From: an uncultured Stenotrophomonas sp.
GTDB taxonomy: Bacteria; Pseudomonadota; Gammaproteobacteria; Xanthomonadales; Xanthomonadaceae
NCBI GenBank assembly: GCA_900078405.1
Contig: FLTS01000001.1
Span: 1,946,626-2,010,625, forward strand
DNA length: 64,000 nt
Reading direction: 5' to 3'
Positions 1-10,564 of this stretch are shown here, piece by piece. Numbering within the stretch: position 1 is the stretch's first letter; the number at the start of each line of letters is the position of its first letter. The notes under the pieces are model-generated. The model worked only from the letters and a program-made list of their open reading frames with translations. It was not told where the DNA came from and searched no databases. Made by a program: the position numbers and the translations under genes.

Positions 1-399
1 CTGCGCAGCCTGCCGAACGTGAAGGTGATCCTCAACGCGCAGACCACCGAGGTGCTGGGCGATGACCAGAAGGTGACCGGTTTGGCCTACACCGACCGCG
101 TCGGTGGCGATTCGCACCGGGTGGAGCTGGAAGGCATCTTCGTGCAGATCGGCCTGCTGCCGAACACCGAGTGGCTGCGCGGCACCGTGGAGCTGAGCAA
201 CCGCGGCGAGATCGTCATCGACGAGCGTGGCCAGACCAACGTGCCGGGCGTGTTCGCCGCCGGCGACTGCACCACGGTGCCGTACAAGCAGATCATCATC
301 GCGATGGGCGCCGGTTCCACTGCCGCGCTCAGCGCCTTCGACCACCTGATCCGCACGTCGGCACCGCAGCCGGTTGCAGCCGTGGCCGAAACTGCCTGA
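1..399 (+). CDS. ahpF: Alkyl hydroperoxide reductase subunit F, C-terminal part
   Basis: The frame is open from base 1 and gives the last 132 residues of a flavoprotein disulfide reductase. AhpF passes electrons from NADH through FAD and its redox disulfides to the peroxiredoxin AhpC in the cytoplasm. The visible part is the end of the pyridine-nucleotide oxidoreductase domain, with the FAD-contacting GVFAAGDCT stretch and the closing [22 protein letters not shown] helix region that is typical of AhpF and TrxB. The N-terminal thioredoxin-like domain and both CxxC motifs lie before the window. Assignment to AhpF rather than a thioredoxin reductase rests on this ending and on oxyR directly downstream, the ahpC-ahpF-oxyR order known in Xanthomonas. 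The stop is TGA at 397. Confidence 0.88.
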   Translation: MRSLPNVKVILNAQTTEVLGDDQKVTGLAYTDRVGGDSHRVELEGIFVQIGLLPNTEWLRGTVELSNRGEIVIDERGQTNVPGVFAAGDCTTVPYKQIIIAMGAGSTAALSAFDHLIRTSAPQPVAAVAETA

Positions 400-404
400 T
401 GCTG

Positions 405-600
405 GAAGCCCCTCTCCCACAGGGGTGAGAGGGGCAGTTTGCGAACCACTGGTTCGCTGCCCCACGAACGCCCTTGCGCCAGCGCAAGGGCCGGGGCGCG
501 AAGCGGGGGTTGGGGTGAGGAGCGAACGGAGTCAAGGTGGTTAACTCCGCTCGCCCCTTATCCGCCCTTCGGGCACTCTCTCCCGCAGGGAGAAGGGAAA
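405..600. repeat. Intergenic palindrome-rich repeat, copy 1 (upstream of oxyR)
   Basis: This GC-rich element fills the ahpF-oxyR gap. It contains a 17-bp near-palindrome at 441-457, a second palindrome around 473-489 (CCTTGCG/CGCAAGG arms), and a terminal CTCTCCCGCAGGGAGA hairpin at 577-592. Its reverse complement is found again at 1541-1740 on the other side of oxyR with the same order of parts. No open frame in it looks coding. It probably separates oxyR from ahpF transcription or ends the ahp transcript, but that is inference. Confidence 0.8.
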
Positions 601-628
601 AGCCCAGCCCATACCCGAGGCCGTCGAC

Positions 629-1534
629 ATGAACCTGCGTGACCTCAAATACCTGGTGGCACTGGCCGAGCACCGGCACTTCGGCCGTGCCGCGGCCGCC
701 TGCTTCGTCAGCCAGCCCACGCTGTCCACCCAGATCAAGAAGCTGGAGGAAGAGCTGGGCGTGCCACTGGTCGAACGCGCACCACGCAAGGTGATGCTGA
801 CCCCGGCCGGGCGCGAGGCGGCGGTGCGCGCGCGCAGCATCGTCGCCGAGGTCGAGCAGATGAAGGAGGCCGCACGCCGCAGCCGCGACCCCGAGGCCGG
901 CACGGTACGGCTGGGCATCTTCCCCACACTTGGCCCCTACCTGCTGCCGCACGTGATACCCACCATCCGCGGGCGCTTCCCGCAGCTGGAACTGCTGCTG
1001 GTCGAGGAAAAGAGCGACGTACTGCTCGCGCAGCTGCGCAACGGCCAGCTCGACGCCGTCCTGCTGGCGCTGCCGATCAACGACGAGCAGCTGCACGTCG
1101 AGTTCCTGTTCGAGGAACCGTTCGTGCTGGCCACGCCCGAAGGCCACCCGCTGACGGCCCGCGCCCACCTCACCCTGGCCGATCTCGGCGACCAGCGCCT
1201 GCTGCTGCTGCAGGACGGCCACTGCCTGCGCGACCAGGCGCTGGACGTGTGCCACATGGCCGGGGCGGCGGAGAAATCCGAATTCCAGGCCACCAGCCTG
1301 GAAACCCTGAGGCAGATGGTGGCGGCCAACGTCGGCGTCACCCTGCTGCCGATGCTGGCGGTGAAGCCGCCCGTGGCACGTTCGGAAAACATCCACCTGC
1401 TCGGCTTCGATGGCGCCGACGCGCCCAGCCGCCGCATCGCGATGGCGTGGCGCCGCAGCTCGGCAATGGGCGACTTCCTGCTGCAGCTGGCGCCATTGTT
1501 CAGGAACCTGCCGCCAGACTTGCTGGCCGCATGA
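629..1534 (+). CDS. oxyR: Hydrogen peroxide-sensing regulator OxyR
   Basis: This 301-residue LysR-family regulator activates peroxide defence genes when H2O2 oxidises it. Residues about 1-60 form the winged helix-turn-helix (FGRAAAACFVSQPTLSTQIK) and residues about 90-300 the effector domain. The two cysteines that make the peroxide-sensing disulfide in E. coli OxyR are present at exactly Cys199 and Cys208, in the motif DGHCLRDQALDVC. The C-terminal QMVAANVGVTLLPMLAV stretch is also typical. The gene follows ahpF in the same direction but is separated by a 229-bp repeat-rich gap, so it may have its own promoter. Family membership and sensing mechanism are certain from the cysteines. The target genes are not visible apart from the neighbouring ahpF. 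Confidence 0.97.
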   Translation: MNLRDLKYLVALAEHRHFGRAAAACFVSQPTLSTQIKKLEEELGVPLVERAPRKVMLTPAGREAAVRARSIVAEVEQMKEAARRSRDPEAGTVRLGIFPTLGPYLLPHVIPTIRGRFPQLELLLVEEKSDVLLAQLRNGQLDAVLLALPINDEQLHVEFLFEEPFVLATPEGHPLTARAHLTLADLGDQRLLLLQDGHCLRDQALDVCHMAGAAEKSEFQATSLETLRQMVAANVGVTLLPMLAVKPPVARSENIHLLGFDGADAPSRRIAMAWRRSSAMGDFLLQLAPLFRNLPPDLLAA

Positions 1535-1540
1535 CGCTCG

Positions 1541-1740
1541 CCTTCCCCTCCGGGGGAAGGTGCCCGCAGGGCAAACGGGTTTCGGGCAACGCCCGGTGCA
1601 ACCAGGCATTGCGAGGCTTCACCCGTGCCTCATCCCGTCCTCGTCTCGCTCCCCGCCCCCTGCGCCGGCGCAAGGCCTCCGCGGGGCGGCGAACCGCTGG
1701 TTCGCAAGCAGCCTCTCGCACCCCGCAGGGAGAGGAGCCC
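1541..1740. repeat. Intergenic palindrome-rich repeat, copy 2 (inverted, downstream of oxyR)
   Basis: The same element as at 405-600, in reverse orientation. The 17-bp near-palindrome is at 1689-1705, the CTGCGCCGGCGCAAGG part is near 1662-1677, and the end reads GCAGGGAGAGG. With copy 1 it places oxyR between two inverted repeats about 1.1 kb apart. The remainder of this 356-bp gap, 1741-1890, holds no gene; it should contain the promoter and leader of the next gene. Confidence 0.78.
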
Positions 1741-1890
1741 GGCCATGCCCGCCACATTGCATCCGGGCCATGCCGCCCCCATGATCGGGATGGCTCGCAT
1801 CCGTCTTTCGTTGCCCTCACAATAGGCCCCGGGCGGTGCCGGTTTGGCGCCGCTTTTTGCATGCCTTTCACACACCGCAGGAGTTTTCCC

Positions 1891-2316
1891 ATGCCGACCA
1901 ACAGCGGTCTGCCACCGTCAATCACCGTCTCCAGTCGTGACCTGGCCCGCCTCGAGGCCATGCTCGATTCCCCGGCCCTGAGCCGGCACCCGGCTGCCGT
2001 CGCCCTTTCGCAGGAGCTGGAACGCGCGCAGGTGCTGCCGCCGGAAGAGATCCCCACCGGCATCGTCACCATGCACTCGCGCGTGGAATGCATCGACGAG
2101 CTGCACGATGAAAAGCATTCGCTGACCCTGGTCTATCCGCAGGAAGCGGATTTCGACAAGGGCCACGTCTCGGTGCTGGCGCCGGTCGGCAGCGCGCTGC
2201 TCGGTCTTTCCGTGGGCCAGACCATCGACTGGACCGCGCCGGGTGGCCGCCAGTTGCGCCTGCGCGTGACTGCCGTGCACTACCAGCCCGAAGCCGCGGG
2301 TGAATTCAACCGCTGA
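1891..2316 (+). CDS. rnk: Regulator of nucleoside diphosphate kinase / GreA-family secondary-channel factor (Rnk)
   Basis: A protein of 141 residues. The C-terminal half (about residues 55-135: IVTMHSRVECIDE ... LTLVYPQEADFDKGHVSVLAPVGSALLGLSVGQTIDW) is the GreA/GreB C-terminal fold. A short N-terminal helix pair (about 10-50) replaces the long GreA coiled coil. Rnk-type proteins bind RNA polymerase near the secondary channel and were named for raising nucleoside diphosphate kinase levels. The ATG at 1891 has GGAG 7-10 nt upstream (1880-1883). An in-frame ATG at 1861 is less likely, because that sequence carries the ribosome site. The gene is followed 33 bp later by tal. Confidence 0.85.
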   Translation: MPTNSGLPPSITVSSRDLARLEAMLDSPALSRHPAAVALSQELERAQVLPPEEIPTGIVTMHSRVECIDELHDEKHSLTLVYPQEADFDKGHVSVLAPVGSALLGLSVGQTIDWTAPGGRQLRLRVTAVHYQPEAAGEFNR

Positions 2317-2349
2317 GCGCCCCGCGCCAGCCCCAACAGGAACAACACC

Positions 2350-3306
2350 ATGCCCTCCTCCAAGCTTGCCCAGCTGCGCGAACTGTCCGTCGTCGTCGCC
2401 GATACCGGTGACTACGACGCCATCAAGCGCCTGCGTCCGGTCGATTGCACCACCAACCCGACGCTGGTGAAGAAAGCGCTCGATCTGCCGGTCTATGCCG
2501 ACCTGATCGCACGCGAGCTGGAGTGGGGCCGCGCCCAGGGCGGCGACAGGCAGGAGGTCGCCAAGGCCGTGGTCGACCGCCTGACCGTGGGCGTGGGCAC
2601 GATGCTGGCCGAACTGGTGCCCGGCCGCGTGTCCACCGAGGTCGATGCCGACCAGGCCCACGACACCGCCGCCACCATCGCCAAGGCACGCCAGTTCATC
2701 GCCATGTACGAAGCGGCCGGCGTGCCGCGCAGCAAGGTGCTGATCAAGATCGCCGCCACCTGGGCCGGCGTGGAAGCCACCCGCGTGCTGCAGGCCGAGG
2801 GCATCGACTGCAACCTGACCCTGATCTTCAACCCGACCCAGGCGCTGGCCTGTTCGGAAGCCGGCGCGTTCCTGATCTCGCCGTTCGTCGGCCGCATCCT
2901 CGACTGGTACGTCGCCAACGGGCAGGTGCCGGCGACCATCGACGAGGACCCCGGCGTGAAGTTCGTGCGCGGCGTGTATGCCGAGTTCAAGCGCCGCGGC
3001 TCGCCGACGGTGGTGATGGGCGCCTCGTTCCGCTCCACCGCGCAGATCGAGGCGCTGGCCGGCTGCGACCGCCTGACCATCTCGCCGGACCTGCTGGAAA
3101 AGCTCGACGCCGACGTCGGCGAACTGCCGCGCAAGCTGGTGGCCGGCGCCGCCGGGACAGTGGATGCGGCGCCGATCGACGAAGCCCGCTTCGACGCCGA
3201 CATGGCCGCCGACCCGATGGCGACCGAGAAACTGGCCACCGGCATCGACGCCTTCGCCAAGGACCTGCAGGCCCTGCGCCAACGCATCGCCGAGGCCCTG
3301 GCCTGA
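2350..3306 (+). CDS. tal: Transaldolase
   Basis: Class I transaldolase of 318 residues, the usual TalB length. It moves a dihydroxyacetone unit from sedoheptulose-7-phosphate to glyceraldehyde-3-phosphate in the cytoplasmic non-oxidative pentose phosphate pathway. The Schiff-base lysine is Lys133 in [11 protein letters not shown]. The family signatures DCTTNPTL (about residues 34-41) and [15 protein letters not shown] (about 151-165) are intact, as is [12 protein letters not shown]. The start has AGGA 9-12 nt upstream. It is probably co-transcribed with rnk. GTAG-type palindromes begin shortly after the TGA stop. Confidence 0.97.
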   Translation: MPSSKLAQLRELSVVVADTGDYDAIKRLRPVDCTTNPTLVKKALDLPVYADLIARELEWGRAQGGDRQEVAKAVVDRLTVGVGTMLAELVPGRVSTEVDADQAHDTAATIAKARQFIAMYEAAGVPRSKVLIKIAATWAGVEATRVLQAEGIDCNLTLIFNPTQALACSEAGAFLISPFVGRILDWYVANGQVPATIDEDPGVKFVRGVYAEFKRRGSPTVVMGASFRSTAQIEALAGCDRLTISPDLLEKLDADVGELPRKLVAGAAGTVDAAPIDEARFDADMAADPMATEKLATGIDAFAKDLQALRQRIAEALA

Positions 3307-3349
3307 GCAGTGCCGGCCAGCGGCCGGTACGATCCGTTGGCTTCGATGG

Positions 3350-3410
3350 GTAGACCGGGGCCACTCCCCCGACACTGCATTGCGCGAAACCTCGGGGGTG
3401 CAACCCCGAT

Positions 3411-3414
<4 letters not shown>
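3350..3414. repeat. Inverted pair of GTAG palindromes between tal and msrA
   Basis: A GTAG-headed unit starts at 3350 on the plus strand (GTAGACCGGGG) and a related one starts at 3414 on the minus strand (GTAGATCGGGG). They run towards each other, so the DNA can fold into one long hairpin. The minus-strand GTAG contains the TAG stop codon of msrA. The sequence belongs to the same family as the units at 11035, 22994, 33114 and 42174. Confidence 0.8.
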
Positions 3415-4064
<650 letters not shown>

Positions 4065-4079
4065 GTTCTTCACTCCGGT

Positions 4080-4346
4080 TCAGGCCGGCAGCAAACCCGG
4101 CGTTTCGTCGTCATCGAGAATGGGGGCGGCGGCACCCTCGCCCAAGGCCAGCGCGGCCACAATCGCGTCGGCTTCCGCCTTGGCGCTGTCGGGCACGCAG
4201 ACCCGCAACAGGCCGAACAACGGCAGCTCGCCGCCGGCGCCCAGCAACGATTCGCCAAGCACGAAGGCCGGGATGCCGGCGTTTTCCAGCGCATGCTTGA
4301 CCAGATGCGCATCGAACAGGTTTTCCGCCTGGTAGACCAGCTGCAT
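4080..4346 (-). CDS. DUF2007 domain protein (putative signal-transducing protein)
   Basis: A small acidic protein of 88 residues. The N-terminal two-thirds (MQLVYQAENLFDAHLVKHALENAGIPAFVLGESLLGAGGELP) matches the DUF2007 pattern: a beta strand, an alpha helix over a ligand that differs between homologues, and a second strand ending in a glycine-rich turn. The last ~18 residues are a Gly/Ala/Asp tail. No catalytic residue is evident and the function of the family is unknown. GGAG precedes the ATG by 9 nt. It lies 15 bp upstream of msrA and 18 bp downstream of the GST gene, all on the minus strand, so the three probably form one transcript. Confidence 0.8.
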   Translation of the reverse strand: MQLVYQAENLFDAHLVKHALENAGIPAFVLGESLLGAGGELPLFGLLRVCVPDSAKAEADAIVAALALGEGAAAPILDDDETPGLLPA

Positions 4347-4364
4347 GGCGATTCTCCGGTGGGG

Positions 4365-5033
4365 TCAGAGCGGCCGGCACAGTGCGTCGGTGGCGGCGAC
4401 GTGCTCGCTTTCCTGTGCCGCCGCCTGCCGCCACTCGCGCATGGCCGGCAGCGCGAACAGTGCCTGCAGGTAGGCGGCGGCGGTGTCGTCCACGGCCACG
4501 CCGTAGCCGTCGAAGCGGACCGCCACCGGCGCGAACATCGCATCGACGATACCGAACCGGCCGAACAGGAAGTCATCGCCGGCGCCGTGGTCGTGGCGCA
4601 GCTGGCGCCACAGCGCCTGCACCCGGTCGATGTCATGCTGCGCGGTGGCGTCCCAGCGGTAGCCGTCGGGGCGGCGGCGGCTGTTCATCGGCAGCTGCGT
4701 GCGCAGCGCGGTGAAGCCCGAATGCATTTCCGCCGCGGCCGCGCGGGCCAGCGCCCGCTGCCGCAGGTCGTCCGGCCAGCCGCGTCCGTCCAGCCAGCGC
4801 TCGTTGGCGTATTCGCAGATCGCCAGCGAATCCCAGACCGCCACCTCGCCGTCATGCAGCGCCGGCACCTTGCCGGTAGGTGAATGGCGCAGCACCTCGG
4901 CGGCGAAGCCGGGGGTGTCCAGCAGCAGCCGGATTTCCTCGAAATCCACGCCGAAATGCCGCAGCAGCAGCCACGGCCGCAACGACCAGGACGAGTAGTT
5001 CTTGTTGCCGATCACCAATACCGGACGATTCAT
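4365..5033 (-). CDS. Glutathione S-transferase family protein
   Basis: A 222-residue cytosolic GST. Residues about 4-82 form the thioredoxin-like N-terminal domain with [19 protein letters not shown], where a Ser in the SS pair is the likely glutathione-activating residue. [23 protein letters not shown] gives the cis-proline and the Glu/Asp-Ser glutathione gamma-glutamyl site. Residues about 90-215 form the helical C-terminal domain. The substrate cannot be read from the sequence; this SSWSLRPW subgroup is common and poorly characterised in proteobacteria. It is the first gene of a probable GST-DUF2007-msrA operon and is divergent from glnS, with 97 bp between the two starts. Confidence 0.9.
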   Translation of the reverse strand: MNRPVLVIGNKNYSSWSLRPWLLLRHFGVDFEEIRLLLDTPGFAAEVLRHSPTGKVPALHDGEVAVWDSLAICEYANERWLDGRGWPDDLRQRALARAAAAEMHSGFTALRTQLPMNSRRRPDGYRWDATAQHDIDRVQALWRQLRHDHGAGDDFLFGRFGIVDAMFAPVAVRFDGYGVAVDDTAAAYLQALFALPAMREWRQAAAQESEHVAATDALCRPL

Positions 5034-5130
5034 GGGCGCAACCTGCGGGATGGGGGACTCCCAGCATAGCGCCGCACCGGTGGCCGGCTCGGCTAAACTT
5101 CACGGTTGTCATTCCCTCTACCTCGCCCCC

Positions 5131-6857
<1,727 letters not shown>

Positions 6858-6858
<1 letters not shown>

Positions 6859-7418
6859 TGCTCTACGCCCAAGTCCACCTCACCCTGCCGGCCTGGATCC
6901 ACGAAGTGGTCGATACCAGCCGCACCTATCCGGGCGACGAGGCCAAGGTCGCGCTGGCGATCGAGCTGTCGCGGCTGAACGTCGAGGCGGAGACGGGCGG
7001 CCCGTTCGGCGCGGTGGTGTTCGGCCCCGGCGACCGCATCATCGCCGCGGCGGTCAACCGCGTGGTGCCGCACTGCACCTCGCTGGCGCATGCCGAGAAC
7101 ATGGCCTACATGCTGGCCCAGCAGCGGCTGCAGAGCCCGCGCCTGAACGACGCACTGTCGCCGGTGACCCTGGCCACCTCCTCGCAGCCGTGCTGCCAGT
7201 GCTTCGGCGCGACGATCTGGGCCGGCATCGACCGCCTGTTGATCGGCGCCAGCGCCGCCGACGTGGAAGAACTGACCGCATTCGACGAAGGCCCGCTGCC
7301 CGCGGATTGGGTCGGCGAACTGAACCGGCGCGGCATCGAAGTGGTGCAGGGCCTGCACCGCGACGCTGCCCGCGCGGTGCTGCACCGCTACGGCCAGAGC
7401 GACGGCGCGCGGTATTGA
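6858..7418 (+). CDS. Nucleoside deaminase (CMP/dCMP deaminase fold)
   Basis: A 186-residue zinc deaminase of the cytidine-deaminase superfamily. The zinc site is complete: HAE at residues 78-80, with Glu80 as the proton shuttle, and PCCQC at 111-115 (Cys112 and Cys115). GGPFGAVVFGPGDRIIAAAVNRV, just before it, is the nucleoside-binding strand-helix seen in guanine deaminases and TadA-like enzymes. At about 150 residues of core plus tails it resembles GuaD-type nucleoside deaminases more than tRNA-specific TadA. The substrate (guanine, cytosine or another base) is inference. Its ATG shares one base with the glnS stop, so translation is probably coupled. Confidence 0.85.
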
Positions 7419-7434
7419 TTCACCTCCCGCCCCC

Positions 7435-7506
7435 GTAGGAGCGACGCGAGTCGCGACCGGGGGCTTTGCCGGGAAACGCCCCGGTCGCGACTCGCGTCGC
7501 TCCTAC
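7435..7506. repeat. Perfect 28-bp inverted repeat, GTAG-headed
   Basis: The arms at 7435-7462 and 7479-7506 are exact reverse complements, separated by a 16-nt loop. Each arm starts with GTAGGAGCGACG on its own strand, and each arm also contains a smaller palindrome (CGACGCGAGTCGCG). This is a back-to-back pair of REP-like units between the deaminase and rlmM genes. As RNA it would be a very stable hairpin. It lacks a T-run. Confidence 0.9.
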
Positions 7507-7527
7507 AACAGCCGCACAAGGACCCCC

Positions 7528-8577
7528 ATGACCGGCCTGCTCTGCTACTGCCGCCAAGGCTTCGAGCCGGAACTGGCCGCCGAACTGACCGAGCGCGCCG
7601 CCCTGGCCGGCGTCGCCGGCTATGCGCGCACGCAACGCAACGACGGCTACGTGGTCTTCGCCAGCGATGACGGCGCCATGCTCGACCGCAGACTGCCGTG
7701 GCGCGAACTGATCTTCGCCCGGCAGAAACTGCGCCTGCTGGCCGAGTTGCCGCAGCTGGACCCGGCCGACCGCATCAGCCCGATCATCGATGCCCTGCAG
7801 GGCCAGCCGCGTTTCGGCGACCTGTGGGTGGAACACCCGGATTCGGACGCCGGCAAGCCGCTGGCCGGGCTGGCGCGCAGCTTCGGCAACGCGCTGCGCC
7901 CGGCACTGCGCAAGGCCGGGCTGCTGGCCGACAAGGCCAACGACAAGTTGCCGCGCCTGCACGTGGTGTTCGTCGATGGCACCCACGCCTTCCTCGGTGT
8001 CGCCGACACCCGCGACAGCGCACCGTGGCCGCTGGGCATTCCGCGCCTGAAGCTGCTGCCCGACGCCCCCTCGCGCTCGGCACTGAAGCTGGACGAAGCG
8101 CTGCTGACCCTGCTCGCGCCCGAAGAACGCGAAGCGCTGGTCAAGCCCGGCATGCGCGCGGCCGACCTTGGCGCCGCGCCCGGCGGCTGGACCTGGGTGC
8201 TGACCCGCCAGCATCTGCGCGTGAGCAGCATCGACAATGGCCCGCTGCGCCAGCACGTGCTCGACACCGGGCTGGTCGAGCACCTGCGTGCCGACGGTTT
8301 CCACTGGCAACCGGAAGCGCCGTTGGACTGGATGGTCTGCGACATGGTCGAGCAACCACGGCGCGTGGCCGAGCGCATGGCAACGTGGCTGCGCGAGGGC
8401 TGGTGCCGGCACGCCATCTTCAACCTCAAGCTGCCGATGAAGAAGCGCTGGGACGAAACCCGCCTGTGCCTGGACCTGTTCGCCGCACAGGCCGGCAAGC
8501 CGCTGACCATCCGCGCCAAGCAGCTGTACCACGACCGCGAGGAGATCACCGTGCTGGCCACGCCGATGCGCGGTTGA
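7528..8577 (+). CDS. rlmM: 23S rRNA (cytidine-2498 2'-O) methyltransferase RlmM
   Basis: This 349-residue SAM-dependent enzyme methylates the ribose of C2498 in 23S rRNA. The N-terminal ~170 residues form the THUMP-like RNA-binding region (GLLCYCRQGFEPELAAEL at the start). The C-terminal half is an RrmJ/FtsJ methyltransferase: the SAM loop is DLGAAPGGWTWVL, beginning at about residue 213, followed by DWMVCDMVEQP and NLKLPMKKRWDE, which supply the Asp and Lys of the K-D-K-E catalytic set. The length matches E. coli RlmM (366 residues). The start follows the 28-bp inverted repeat by 21 bp, and AAGGA precedes the ATG. Confidence 0.95.
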   Translation: MTGLLCYCRQGFEPELAAELTERAALAGVAGYARTQRNDGYVVFASDDGAMLDRRLPWRELIFARQKLRLLAELPQLDPADRISPIIDALQGQPRFGDLWVEHPDSDAGKPLAGLARSFGNALRPALRKAGLLADKANDKLPRLHVVFVDGTHAFLGVADTRDSAPWPLGIPRLKLLPDAPSRSALKLDEALLTLLAPEEREALVKPGMRAADLGAAPGGWTWVLTRQHLRVSSIDNGPLRQHVLDTGLVEHLRADGFHWQPEAPLDWMVCDMVEQPRRVAERMATWLREGWCRHAIFNLKLPMKKRWDETRLCLDLFAAQAGKPLTIRAKQLYHDREEITVLATPMRG

Positions 8578-8683
8578 ACCACATCCTCGCGGGTGCGGGG
8601 CACGTCGTTGCCCGCGCAACCACCGGCCACGTCCACGGCATGGCTCTGGCACACTCGGCAATCCCCGCCCGGAGAGCGCCGCC

Positions 8684-9684
8684 ATTGCCCGCCACGCCCT
8701 GCGCCACGCTGCCACCGCGCTGTGCCTCGCCCTGTGCGCCGGCGCCACCGCCGCAGCCGATTTCATCGCCCGCGACCATGTCGGCGACGGCACCTTCACC
8801 ACCGGCATGATCAGCAGGCCAACGGCGCCGCTGCCGCCGGGCTTGTTGGACATGAAGGCGATTCGCACTGGGTGGGCACCTTCACCACCGGCATCGAAGG
8901 CCCGGCCACCGGCCCGGACGGCGCGCTGTACGTGGTCAGCTTCGGCAAGGACGGCACCATCGGCCGCGTCGACGAGAACGGCAAGGCGGCACTGTTCGTC
9001 ACCCTGCCCGCAGGCAGCGTCGGCAATGGCATCCGCTTCGCCGCCGATGGCGCGATGTTCGTCGCCGACTATGCCGGCCACAACATCCTGCGCATCGACC
9101 CGGCCACCCGCGCCATCTCGGTATTCGCGCACCTGCCCGGTGCGCACCAGCCCAACGACATCGCGCTGGCGCCGGACGGCACGCTCTACGCCAGCGACCC
9201 GGACTGGGCCAACCCGGACAACGGCCAGCTGTGGCGCATCGACCGCGACGGCGGCGTGCACCGGCTCGAATCGGGCATGGGCACCACCAACGGCGTCGAG
9301 GTCAGCCCGGATGGCCGCCGCCTGTACGTCAACGAGAGCGTGCAGCGCAACGTGTGGGCCTATGACCGCGACGAAGCCGGCGCGCTGTCGAACAAGCGCC
9401 TGCTGATCCGCTTCGACGACCACGGCCTGGACGGCATGCGCTGCGACGCCGACGGCAACCTCTACATCGCCCGCTACGACGCCGGCGTGGTCGCCATCGT
9501 TTCGCCGGCCGGCGAACTGCTGCGCGAGGTGCGGCTCAAGGGCCGCAAGCCGACCAACGTCGCCTTCGGCGGCGACGACGGGCGGCAGGTGTTCGTGACC
9601 CTGCAGGACCGCGGTGCCGTCGAGACCTTCCGCGCCGACCGTCCCGGCCGTGAATACGGGCAGCGCCCCGCCGCCGGCCAGTGA
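8684..9684 (+). pseudogene. Secreted SMP-30/gluconolactonase-like beta-propeller, disrupted
   Basis: The mature part (8875-9684, about 270 residues) is a six-bladed beta-propeller of the SMP-30/gluconolactonase type, with GIEGPATGPDGALYVVSFGKDGTIG, MFVADYAGHNILRID, TNGVEVSPDGRRLYVNESVQ and PTNVAFGGDDGRQVFVTLQD. A signal peptide (ARHALRHAATALCLALCAGATAAADF) lies upstream but in another frame. The two are separated by an 86-bp insertion between exact 20-bp repeats (8789-8808 and 8875-8894), which shifts the frame. The signal-peptide frame begins at ATT (8684) with GGAG at 8671-8674, so the start codon is also abnormal. Removing the 86 bp gives a continuous ~305-residue exported protein. A cytoplasmic product from GTG 8872 is possible but unlikely. 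Confidence 0.72.
8789..8894. repeat. 20-bp direct repeats bounding an 86-bp insertion
   Basis: GGCACCTTCACCACCGGCAT occurs at 8789-8808 and again at 8875-8894. The 66 bp between the copies, read in the downstream frame, resembles an alternative end of a signal peptide (ANGAAAAGLVGHEGDSHWVG) leading into the same mature protein. It therefore looks like a second, diverged version of the preceding segment rather than foreign DNA. Confidence 0.8.
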
Positions 9685-9747
9685 GCGCCACTCGTCTCGT
9701 TCCATGAAACGGTGATCGGGCATGCTGCAATCCACCGGAGGACACAC

Positions 9748-10470
9748 ATGCACGCCATCGAACTGAAAGACCCGGCCGGCTTCGGCAACGAATTCCTGCG
9801 CCTGACCCTGCTGCAGGGTTTCCAGTCGTTGACCAAGCGCGACCTGGAACTGCTGATCTTCGTGCTGCTCGAACGCGACGGCGCCATCGACCGCGGCGCC
9901 TCCAACGCCACGGTGGCGCTGCAGCTGCGGGTGACGCCGGCAAAGATCAAGGGCCTGCGCCGCGACGGCTACGCCCGCTGGCGCGCGCTGGTGCCCGAGG
10001 ACGGCGAGGCCGCCCTGCAACGCATTGCCGCCACCATGCTGACCGAGGCCAACCTGCGCTCGGGGGCCAAGCACGTGAGCGAACGCAGCCGCAGGGAAGG
10101 CTTCCTGGCCATCCGCATCGAGCACCCCGACGACGCGCAGCGTTTCGAGCAGGCCATCCTCGAGGTGGGCGCGCTGCCGGTGTACGAGCGCAACCGCGAG
10201 GTGGTGGCAGTGCGTTTCGACACGCTGCTGAAGATCGCCGAGCGCTGGGGCTACCTGCAACCGGACCCGCAGGCGACGGTGGCGGCATTGAAGAAGCTGG
10301 CCCCCGCCTCGCAGGAGGTGGCCGACCTGCTGAAGAAGGACGTCACCCAGCTGCGCTGGGACGACGTGCGCGGCGCGCTCAACAGCCTCGGCGCCAAGGC
10401 GGTCGGCTCCACCGTCGAAGGTGGGTTGAAGGGGCTGCTGAAGCTGGTCTTCCCCTTCATCCCGGGCTGA
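9748..10470 (+). CDS. Protein of unknown function with winged-helix-like N-terminus
   Basis: I do not recognise this 240-residue protein. It starts well: GGAGG ends 6 nt before the ATG. Residues about 12-85 are predicted helical (LRLTLLQGFQSLTKRDLELLIFVLLERDGA, then SNATVALQLRVTPAKIKGLRRDGYARW) and look like a winged-helix or bundle with a recognition helix. About 90-165 has a mixed alpha/beta pattern, including EGFLAIRIEHPDDAQRFEQAILEVG. The C-terminus is glycine and hydrophobic (GGLKGLLKLVFPFIPG) and could touch a membrane. There is no signal peptide. It stands alone, between a broken gene and an EF-hand gene, within a stretch bounded by REP elements. A regulator or a defence-associated effector is possible, but neither is shown. 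Confidence 0.75.
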   Translation: MHAIELKDPAGFGNEFLRLTLLQGFQSLTKRDLELLIFVLLERDGAIDRGASNATVALQLRVTPAKIKGLRRDGYARWRALVPEDGEAALQRIAATMLTEANLRSGAKHVSERSRREGFLAIRIEHPDDAQRFEQAILEVGALPVYERNREVVAVRFDTLLKIAERWGYLQPDPQATVAALKKLAPASQEVADLLKKDVTQLRWDDVRGALNSLGAKAVGSTVEGGLKGLLKLVFPFIPG

Positions 10471-10564
10471 TCAGCCCGCGCCGGGTCCGGGGCGTTCAGC
10501 CGGCGCTGGCTACCATCGCTCCGTACTCGCCCACACCACACCGTCCACCAATGCGAACCATGCC

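Noticed and set aside
4065..4073. GTG at 4073 as the msrA start.
   Set aside because: It overlaps the GGAG ribosome site that is properly spaced for the ATG at 4064, and homologues begin with the MLGIGAF-like sequence.
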